From the NCBI GenBank assembly GCA_021814855.1, contig JAKAHQ010000035.1, positions 1 to 9,389 of the forward strand: a DNA stretch of 9,389 bases. The letters are read 5' to 3'. Of the stretch, positions 1 through 5,537 are shown one piece after another. Position 1 is the first letter of the stretch; every line of letters begins with the position of its first letter. Origin of the DNA: Bacteroidota bacterium (GTDB taxonomy: Bacteria; Bacteroidota; Ignavibacteria; Ignavibacteriales; Melioribacteraceae). Under the pieces are notes generated by a model. That model did not search any database, was not told the DNA's origin, and saw only the letters and a list, made by a program, of their open reading frames with translations. A program made the position numbers and the translations under genes.

Positions 1-41
1 ACTCCATAGTTATCAAACAATCTGTTTATCACAAATGATTT

Positions 42-45
42 GGAG
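42..45 (+). promoter_or_regulatory. Shine-Dalgarno site deciding the GTG start at 51
   Basis: GGAG ends five bases before GTG 51. It overlaps the alternative in-frame GTG at 45, which has no purine-rich site at a usable distance. This favours 51 as the start. Confidence 0.55.
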
Positions 46-50
46 TGAAT

Positions 51-1394
51 GTGGGAAAATTCAAATATGTTATTAAAAGAAGCGGGGCTGTGGTTCCATT
101 CAATGCGGACAGAATAGCCAATGTTATTTACCGCGCTGCAGTTGCTGTAGGCGGACGCGATAAGGAAAAAGCGGAGGAACTTGCCAAACAGGTAATCGAT
201 GTGATGAACGAAAAATTTGTAGAGGGATATAAACCGCACGTCGAAGAAATCCAGGATATTGTCGAAAAAGTTTTGATTGAGAACGGACATGCCAAGGTTG
301 CAAAAGAATTTATTCTCTATAGGGAAAATGCGGCGCAGAGAAGGCGCGCGGATTCTCGTCACTTTTCAAAACCTAACGAGCTGATCCCCTGGAAAAAAGT
401 ATGGCGCTCGCTCGATTGGGCAGTATCACATAATCTAAACACAATCGATTCCGTGAACGAAAGAATTAGGAAAGGAGATTTTCCTCAAATTGTTCACGAG
501 GCAGAATCTTTTTACGAAACACAGCTTGATACGGCAGCCGAATTGATTAAAGAAAGAAGCGACGAACTTAAAATGGTAATGGTAAGCGGCCCTTCCTCTT
601 CAGGAAAAACTACAACTACGATGAAGCTTGAAATGCGTTTGAATAAAATGGGAATGAGCTTCGTTCCGCTTGTTGTGGATAATTATTTCTTCGACCTCGA
701 AATGCACCCGAAAGATGAATTCGGCGATTACGATTTTGAGACCCCTCAAGCGCTTGATCTCGATATGATTAACGATCATCTTAAAAAACTGGCCGCGGGC
801 GAAGAAGTAAAAATTCCTTATTACGATTTCAAAAACGGCAAGCGTCATCCTGATCAAACGCCGCTGCGCATCCATGAAAATGAAGTGCTGCTGATAGACA
901 GTCTTCACGGCTTGTACCCGGATTTCAGCAAGGAAATTCCGGCATCGCAAAAATTCAAGTTGTATCTGGAACCGCTTCTGCAGATGAAAGCACCGGACGG
1001 GCAATATATCAGGTGGACCGATCTAAGGTTAATACGCCGTATGCTGCGCGATTCCGTTCACCGTGCGTACAATCCCGAACAGACTTTGCTGCATTGGCAT
1101 TACGTTCGTTCTTCCGAAAAGCGGACTATTCTTCCATACAGCAATACCGCCGATTATATTGTGAATACGTCGATGTCGTTTGAAGTACCGATTTATCGTC
1201 CCAAACTGATTGAGCATTTTAAGGAGTGGGAGAAAAAATACGAGGGCGATCCGTTAAGAGAGGATGCGTACACAAGGGCATCGCGCGTTAGAAAAGTATT
1301 GGAAGCAATCGATCCGGTGGAAGACGACTCTGCAATTCCGGGCGACTCCGTGCTGCGTGAATTCATAGGCGGAAGTACTCTCGAATATCATTGA
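51..1394 (+). CDS. ATP-cone / uridine kinase-like fusion protein (putative nucleoside kinase)
   Basis: Probably a cytoplasmic kinase that phosphorylates a nucleoside such as uridine, with ATP sensing built in. Seen (numbering from the GTG at 51, 447 residues): residues about 4-95 look like an ATP-cone, the nucleotide-binding regulatory domain of ribonucleotide reductases, opening KYVIKRSGAVVPFN and closing FILYRENAAQRR. A helical linker of about 80 residues follows. The kinase core then has a P-loop GPSSSGKT (180-187), DNYF (210-213), ETPQALDLD (230-238), IPYYDFKNGKR, a Walker B-like LLIDSLHGL (D283) and TDLRLIRRMLRD (323-334). These match the PRK/URK family. The core resembles the uridine kinases that in Bacteroidetes often carry other N-terminal domains. 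GTG at 51 is preferred over the in-frame GTG at 45 because GGAG at 42-45 sits five bases before it. The true substrate is not established; archaeal 2-phosphoglycerate kinase also has an ATP-cone, but its kinase core differs. Confidence 0.85.
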   Translation: MGKFKYVIKRSGAVVPFNADRIANVIYRAAVAVGGRDKEKAEELAKQVIDVMNEKFVEGYKPHVEEIQDIVEKVLIENGHAKVAKEFILYRENAAQRRRADSRHFSKPNELIPWKKVWRSLDWAVSHNLNTIDSVNERIRKGDFPQIVHEAESFYETQLDTAAELIKERSDELKMVMVSGPSSSGKTTTTMKLEMRLNKMGMSFVPLVVDNYFFDLEMHPKDEFGDYDFETPQALDLDMINDHLKKLAAGEEVKIPYYDFKNGKRHPDQTPLRIHENEVLLIDSLHGLYPDFSKEIPASQKFKLYLEPLLQMKAPDGQYIRWTDLRLIRRMLRDSVHRAYNPEQTLLHWHYVRSSEKRTILPYSNTADYIVNTSMSFEVPIYRPKLIEHFKEWEKKYEGDPLREDAYTRASRVRKVLEAIDPVEDDSAIPGDSVLREFIGGSTLEYH

Positions 1395-1432
1395 TTAACC
1401 GCGCTAAAAAATATTCAAGATAATAAACTCAC

Positions 1433-1462
1433 AATCCATCGCCGCAGAACGATGGATTTTTT
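1433..1462 (+). terminator. Intrinsic (Rho-independent) terminator
   Basis: A perfect 9-bp inverted repeat, AATCCATCG (1433-1441) and CGATGGATT (1450-1458), encloses an 8-base loop. The right arm runs into a T tract at 1457-1462. It lies 38 bases after the kinase stop and separates that gene from the receptor gene. The ATG at 1452, which is in frame with the receptor, falls inside the right arm and so is unlikely to be a translation start. The stem is only moderately GC-rich, so efficiency cannot be judged by eye. Confidence 0.85.
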
Positions 1463-1493
1463 ATTTCGCGGCAAATCGAAAGGCACAAAATGT

Positions 1494-1522
1494 TTTAGTT
1501 TGCGTCTTAATACGTGGATAAT
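1494..1522 (+). promoter_or_regulatory. Possible promoter for the receptor operon
   Basis: GATAAT at 1517-1522 matches the TATAAT -10 consensus at five of six positions. TTTAGT at 1494-1499, 17 bases upstream, is only a weak -35 (three of six). The position is plausible: after the terminator and 25 bases before the receptor ATG. No convincing Bacteroidetes-type TAnnTTTG box was found. AT-rich intergenic DNA gives such matches by chance. Confidence 0.22.
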
Positions 1523-1538
1523 TATTTATTCTTGCCAC

Positions 1539-1543
1539 GAGGA
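1539..1543 (+). promoter_or_regulatory. Ribosome binding site for the receptor gene
   Basis: GAGGA lies four bases before ATG 1548. It supports 1548 as the start over the in-frame ATG at 1452. Confidence 0.6.
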
Positions 1544-1547
1544 CAAT

Positions 1548-3689
1548 ATGAAAAGTAAAATTTTTCCATTGTCGGTTGCCTTTATTTTATTTCCTTTACT
1601 AATTCATGCACAGACGAAAATTTCCGGCAAAATCACCGACAATAACAATCAACCGCTTCCAGGCGCCAACATCTATATTAAGGATAGCTACGACGGAGTA
1701 ACATCAAAAGAGGACGGGAGTTTTTCATTTAAGACTAACGAAAAAGGCGAGGCGATTCTTGTTGCCAGTTATGTAGGTTTTAAAAAGTATGAGAACAAAG
1801 TCCTATTGAAAAAAGGCGATTTAAAAATCGATATTGTTTTGGAAGAAGAGATCACTCAAATGAATGCCGTTGTTGTTTCCGCCGGTTCTTTTGAAGCCAG
1901 CGATGAAAAGAAAGGCGTAATCTTAAGACCCCTTGATGTTATTACTACCGGATCGACTGCGGACTTGTACACATCTCTTAGCACCTTGCCCGGCACGCAA
2001 ACGGTTGGCGAGACGGAAGGACTTTTTGTTCGAGGGGGTTCTGCCGCGGAATCAAAAACAATAATCGACGAGATGATTGTTCAAAGACCTTTTTCCAGCA
2101 GCGTTCCCGATTTGCCTTCGCGCGGTCGATTTTCTCCAATGATGTTTAAAGGAACTGTATTTAGCACCGGAGGTTATTCTGCGCAATACGGCCAGGCGCT
2201 CTCATCCGCGTTAATTCTTAAGACGATTGATATGCCCACGCAAACCATAACTTCGATTAATATGATGGTGTTTGGGTTTGGAGGTTCACATACTCAGTTA
2301 TGGAAAAAAACAGCCGTTTCCGTTGAAGCCGCATATTATAATTTGAATCCTTATAACAATGTTTTCAAACAGCGAGTGGATTGGGATAAATCGCCCGCCG
2401 GCATATCGGGGTCTGCTAACTTTAGACAGAAAATTTCTAAGAACGGATTGCTCAAAGCGTTTGTGTCTTACGATAAATCGGATCTATCGCTGTACCTTCC
2501 CGATTTGGATAACCCCCCTTCGAAAAGTTTTTACGGGTTGAAACCTGAAAATTATTACTCGAATGTAAGTTATCGCGATATCTGGGGAGACTGGAATTTA
2601 TTCGGCGGCTTTTCTTATAGCCTGGATAAAGATAGAATTAATGCGGCGGGAAACAGCATTGCGCAGGATGAAAGACTGGTGCAAACAAAATTTACCGCCA
2701 ACAAAAAGATTTTGGATAATGCATACTTAACATTCGGCGCGGAAATTCAAAACACACTTTACGACGACACATACAATCAGTATAATTTTAAACTCAACGA
2801 GATATACAGCGCAGGCTTTGTTGAAAGCGATATCTATTTCACAAATGATCTGGCCGCAAAGATCGGTCTGCGAACGGAATATTCAAAAATATTAAATAAG
2901 TATAATCTAGCTCCAAGACTTTCTTTTGCATACCGACTGGGAACAAATACCCAGCTAAACTTTGCATACGGAAGATTTTATCAAACCCCGGAAAAAGATT
3001 TTCTGATTCAGCATGATAAATTCAACTATGAAAATGCGGATCATTACATCATGAACTATCAATACCTTGGGGAAAGCGAAACGTTTAGAATAGAACTCTA
3101 CTACAAACAGTATCATAATCTTGTCAGAGGAACAGTTTATACTTATCCGTATTTTGATTTGCCGTTGGTGCCTTTCAGCAACGACGGAAAAGGATACGCC
3201 AAGGGCATTGATGTATTCTGGCGTGACAGCAAATCCCTGAAATATTGCGATTACTGGGTATCTTATTCATATCTTGATACGAAAAGGGAGTTCAGCAATT
3301 ATCCATCGATGGCGTTTCCTACTTTTGCCGCGCCGCATACATTTTCAATCGTATTCAAAAGATGGTTCGAATCTATTTCAACTTACCTCGCATTGACTTA
3401 TATTCACGCATCGGGCAGGCCGTATTTTAATCCGAACAATCCCGAATTTCTTGGAGACCGTGCAGGCAGTTATAACAATCTTAGTATGAATTTTAGTTTT
3501 ATTGCCAAATGGTTCGGTAGTTACAGCGTTATTTTTTTCTCGGTGGATAATCTGCTTGGGTTTGCTAATGTTTTCGGATATCGGTATTCGACAGACGGAA
3601 AAATATGCAACCCGGTTGTGCCGCCGACTTTGCGTTCGATGTTCCTGGGTTTGTTTATTTCGATTGGAGAAGAAAACCAATATCAATAG
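1548..3689 (+). CDS. TonB-dependent outer-membrane receptor with carboxypeptidase-regulatory-like domain
   Basis: Outer-membrane active transporter that takes a ligand across its beta-barrel using energy from TonB-ExbB-ExbD; ligand unknown. Seen (713 residues from ATG 1548): a signal peptide MKSKIFPLSVAFILFPLLIHAQ. Then a CarboxypepD_reg-like beta-sandwich at about 23-100 (ISGKITDNNNQPLPGANIYI, DGSFSF, VGFKKYE). A possible TonB box NAVVVSAG lies near 106-113. The plug at about 115-230 has LSTLPGTQTV, LFVRGGSAAESKTIIDEM and STGGYSAQYGQALSS. The rest is alternating aromatic/polar barrel strands rich in Tyr, Phe and Asn. The length is short for SusC (about 1000 residues) and no SusD gene follows, so this is not a standard Sus pair. 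It is followed after 12 bases by a secreted TPR protein, likely co-transcribed. ATG 1548 is chosen because it begins a canonical signal peptide and has an RBS; the in-frame ATG 1452 lies in a terminator. Confidence 0.9.
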   Translation: MKSKIFPLSVAFILFPLLIHAQTKISGKITDNNNQPLPGANIYIKDSYDGVTSKEDGSFSFKTNEKGEAILVASYVGFKKYENKVLLKKGDLKIDIVLEEEITQMNAVVVSAGSFEASDEKKGVILRPLDVITTGSTADLYTSLSTLPGTQTVGETEGLFVRGGSAAESKTIIDEMIVQRPFSSSVPDLPSRGRFSPMMFKGTVFSTGGYSAQYGQALSSALILKTIDMPTQTITSINMMVFGFGGSHTQLWKKTAVSVEAAYYNLNPYNNVFKQRVDWDKSPAGISGSANFRQKISKNGLLKAFVSYDKSDLSLYLPDLDNPPSKSFYGLKPENYYSNVSYRDIWGDWNLFGGFSYSLDKDRINAAGNSIAQDERLVQTKFTANKKILDNAYLTFGAEIQNTLYDDTYNQYNFKLNEIYSAGFVESDIYFTNDLAAKIGLRTEYSKILNKYNLAPRLSFAYRLGTNTQLNFAYGRFYQTPEKDFLIQHDKFNYENADHYIMNYQYLGESETFRIELYYKQYHNLVRGTVYTYPYFDLPLVPFSNDGKGYAKGIDVFWRDSKSLKYCDYWVSYSYLDTKREFSNYPSMAFPTFAAPHTFSIVFKRWFESISTYLALTYIHASGRPYFNPNNPEFLGDRAGSYNNLSMNFSFIAKWFGSYSVIFFSVDNLLGFANVFGYRYSTDGKICNPVVPPTLRSMFLGLFISIGEENQYQ

Positions 3690-3691
3690 AT

Positions 3692-3696
3692 GAGGA
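3692..3696 (+). promoter_or_regulatory. Ribosome binding site for the TPR protein
   Basis: GAGGA lies five bases before ATG 3702. A second in-frame ATG at 3690, directly after the receptor stop codon, overlaps this site and would have no site of its own, so 3702 is preferred. Confidence 0.65.
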
Positions 3697-3701
3697 TTAA
3701 A

Positions 3702-4343
3702 ATGAAAAATATCGCTATGCTGATAATTCTTATTTTGTGTTTTGCTGTCTCAACTCGCGCCGACGATGCAAAGTATGTTGAAGCCATGAAAAAAAATATT
3801 GCTCAAATGGATTCCATGAAATCACTGGAAGATATTGTTGACCTTACAAATTCATTTTTGAGAATAGCCGGCGCCGAAAAAGACAAGTGGCTTCCGTATT
3901 ACTATGCCTCGCAGTTATATGTTCTGTCAAGTTTTTCCGATACCGTAAAAAGCAATAAAGATACTTATCTTGATGAGGCAGTGAAAACCCTTGCAATTGC
4001 GGATTCGCTTCAGCCGAATGAATCCGAAGTTTATGTCTTGAAGGGATTAATTTGTCAAGCCAGGCTTCAGATAGATCCGATGAATCGATATATGAAGTTC
4101 AGCCAGGAAATGAAAACAGATTTTCAGAAAGCTGTAGAGCTTGATCCTAAGAATCCGCGACCGGATTATTTAATGGGCGTGACTTTATTTTATACGCCCG
4201 AACAATTCGGCGGGGGACCCAAGGCGGCCAAACCGGTATTGGAAAGCTCATTGAAGAAGTTCAACGAATTTGTTCCCAAAGATGAATTGATGCCTATTTG
4301 GGGAAAGCGGCAGGTGGAAGCTTTTCTAAAACAAATTCAGTAA
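3702..4343 (+). CDS. Secreted TPR-like protein paired with TonB-dependent receptor
   Basis: Likely a periplasmic helical-repeat protein whose job is linked to the receptor just upstream; exact role unknown. Seen (213 residues): signal peptide MKNIAMLIILILCFAVSTRA with probable cleavage before DDAKY. Helical TPR-like repeats follow: AEKDKWLPYYYASQLYV (about 58-74), DEAVKTLAIADSLQPNESEVYVLKG split over two helices (about 91-115), and DFQKAVELDPKNPRPDYLMG (140-159). Distinctive signatures are DPMNRYMKFSQ (125-135), FGGGPKAAKPVLESSLKKF (169-187) and a C-terminal PIWGKRQ (198-204). From memory these resemble a family of about 200-residue TPR proteins common in Bacteroidetes, often next to TonB-dependent receptors. 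A lipoprotein was considered, but Cys13 lacks a lipobox. Probably translated from the receptor mRNA, as only 12 bases separate the genes. Confidence 0.8.
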   Translation: MKNIAMLIILILCFAVSTRADDAKYVEAMKKNIAQMDSMKSLEDIVDLTNSFLRIAGAEKDKWLPYYYASQLYVLSSFSDTVKSNKDTYLDEAVKTLAIADSLQPNESEVYVLKGLICQARLQIDPMNRYMKFSQEMKTDFQKAVELDPKNPRPDYLMGVTLFYTPEQFGGGPKAAKPVLESSLKKFNEFVPKDELMPIWGKRQVEAFLKQIQ

Positions 4344-4391
4344 CATTTTATCTCTGGCAAAAAAAACTTTAAAAAATAAAAGCGGGATGTT

Positions 4392-4829
4392 ATGGATAAG
4401 TTTATGCAAGCCGCAATTGAAGAAGCGCAAAAGGGTTTGGAGGAAGGCGGAATACCGATCGGATCGGTAATTGTTTATCGCGGAGAAATTATTGGCCGCG
4501 GGCATAACCGTCGTGTTCAAAAAGGAAGCGTTATTCTGCACGGCGAGATGGACGCGTTTGAAAACGCGGGAAGACAGCCGGCCTCGGTTTACAAAGAATG
4601 CGTTCTTTATACAACTCTTTCTCCCTGCCCAATGTGTTCCGGTGCGATTATACTTTATCAAATTCCGAAAGTGATCATCGGTGAAAACAAAACTTTTATG
4701 GGCGATGAAGAGCATTTGAAATTGCGCGGTGTTGAATTGCAAGTTATGCAGGAGATGACGTGCATCGATATGATGACGAAGTTTATCGAAGAAAAACCAA
4801 CTCTCTGGAATGAAGACATAGGCGTTTAA
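4392..4829 (+). CDS. Cytosine deaminase, yeast FCY1-type (zinc-dependent nucleobase deaminase)
   Basis: Predicted cytoplasmic enzyme converting cytosine to uracil and ammonia in pyrimidine salvage. Seen (145 residues): the CDA-fold zinc site HGE (His50, catalytic Glu52) and PCPMC (Cys79, Cys82). Similarity to Saccharomyces FCY1, recalled from memory, runs the whole length: EEGGIPIGSVIV, GRGHNRRVQKGS, LYTTLSPCPMCSGAII, VIIGENKTF, and a C-terminal FIEEKP..LW.EDIG. Asn39, Trp139 and Asp142 line up with FCY1 substrate-pocket residues Asn51, Trp152 and Asp155, which argues for cytosine rather than tRNA adenosine (TadA) or guanine as substrate. Length is close to FCY1 (158). It is unrelated to the larger CodA amidohydrolase that does this reaction in E. 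coli. The start has only a modest GGGA site four bases upstream. No signal peptide, unlike its neighbours on both sides. A related nucleoside or base deaminase activity is the main alternative. Confidence 0.85.
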   Translation: MDKFMQAAIEEAQKGLEEGGIPIGSVIVYRGEIIGRGHNRRVQKGSVILHGEMDAFENAGRQPASVYKECVLYTTLSPCPMCSGAIILYQIPKVIIGENKTFMGDEEHLKLRGVELQVMQEMTCIDMMTKFIEEKPTLWNEDIGV

Positions 4830-4862
4830 CGGCAGCAAAAGTTTGTACCCATCATTATTTCG

Positions 4863-4868
4863 AAAGGA
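4863..4868 (+). promoter_or_regulatory. Ribosome binding site for carbonic anhydrase
   Basis: AAAGGA lies four bases before ATG 4873. It supports this start over an in-frame TTG at 4843, which would add ten residues ahead of the signal peptide. Confidence 0.55.
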
Positions 4869-4872
4869 TAAA

Positions 4873-5517
4873 ATGAAATCATATAAATCTCTTTATTTGC
4901 TTCTTGGTATAGCTTTGTTTTGTTCCGTATCTCATGGGCAAACCGAAGCAGATGCGGCAAAACATAAGTTAGCCGAAGGAAACAAACGATTTGTTTCTTG
5001 TCAAATGATTCACCCGAACAATTCTTCGCAAACTAGAAGCGAGCTCGCAAATGGACAGCATCCCTTTGCCGTTATTATAAGCTGCTCTGATTCTCGAGTT
5101 CCGCCAGAAATGGTCTTCGACCAAGGATTGGGAGATCTATTTGTAATCCGGACCGCCGGAGAAGTGGTTGATGATATTGCTCTTGCCAGCATTGAGTATG
5201 CCGTTGAACATTTGGGAGTTAAACTTGTTATTGTAATGGGTCATCAAAAATGCGGAGCCGTTGACGCTGCTGTAAAAGGAGGAAAACTGCCGCCGCATTT
5301 AAATAAATTAATTGCAGCCATCAATCCGTCGGTTGCAAAAGCTAAAAAGCAAAAAGGCGATTTGCTGCACAACGCCATCCATGAAAATGTTAATCGAATT
5401 GTAATGCAGCTCAATACCTCTAAACCGGTGCTAGAAGAATTTGTTCATGAACATAAGCTGAACATAATCGGTGCGTATTATAATCTTGATAGCGGTGTAG
5501 TTGATTTTCTAAATTAA
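4873..5517 (+). CDS. Exported beta-class carbonic anhydrase
   Basis: Zinc enzyme interconverting CO2 and bicarbonate, here predicted to act in the periplasm. Seen (214 residues): signal peptide MKSYKSLYLLLGIALFCSVSHGQ. A helical segment ALxEGNKRFV-type follows (KLAEGNKRFV, 32-41). Then the beta-CA core: zinc ligands Cys71, His124 and Cys127 in ISCSDSRVPPE and VMGHQKCGAV, the Asp73-Arg75 dyad, and FVIRTAGEVVDDIALASIEYA. The C-terminal IIGAYYNLDSGVVDFL is typical of the family. All key catalytic residues are present. Length is normal for a bacterial beta-CA plus a leader. It lies 43 bases after the deaminase and 20 bases before the mannosidase, so co-transcription is likely. Which clade it belongs to, and whether it is active at all pH values, cannot be told by eye. 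Confidence 0.92.
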   Translation: MKSYKSLYLLLGIALFCSVSHGQTEADAAKHKLAEGNKRFVSCQMIHPNNSSQTRSELANGQHPFAVIISCSDSRVPPEMVFDQGLGDLFVIRTAGEVVDDIALASIEYAVEHLGVKLVIVMGHQKCGAVDAAVKGGKLPPHLNKLIAAINPSVAKAKKQKGDLLHNAIHENVNRIVMQLNTSKPVLEEFVHEHKLNIIGAYYNLDSGVVDFLN

Positions 5518-5537
5518 AACCCGGTTGAGGATAAAAC

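Noticed and set aside
15..27. Short inverted repeat AAACA-ATC-TGTTT upstream of the kinase gene
   Set aside because: Only five base pairs per arm in AT-rich DNA, with no pairing in the flanks; expected by chance.
3738..3743. Cys13 in the leader of the TPR protein as a lipoprotein attachment site
   Set aside because: The residues before it (LIL) do not form a lipobox, and a normal signal peptidase I site fits near residue 20.
4344..4391. A-rich run between the TPR protein and deaminase genes, considered as a terminator
   Set aside because: No hairpin precedes the A/T runs on the + strand, so it cannot be called an intrinsic terminator.
4454..4468. Perfect palindrome ACCGATC-G-GATCGGT
   Set aside because: It lies within the deaminase coding region, in codons for the conserved IPIGSV segment, and is too short and isolated to support an operator or element boundary.
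4326..4838. A 170-codon open frame on the minus strand covering the whole deaminase gene
   Set aside because: It is the complement of a gene with a complete, recognisable active site, has no family motif and no RBS; it is a shadow frame.
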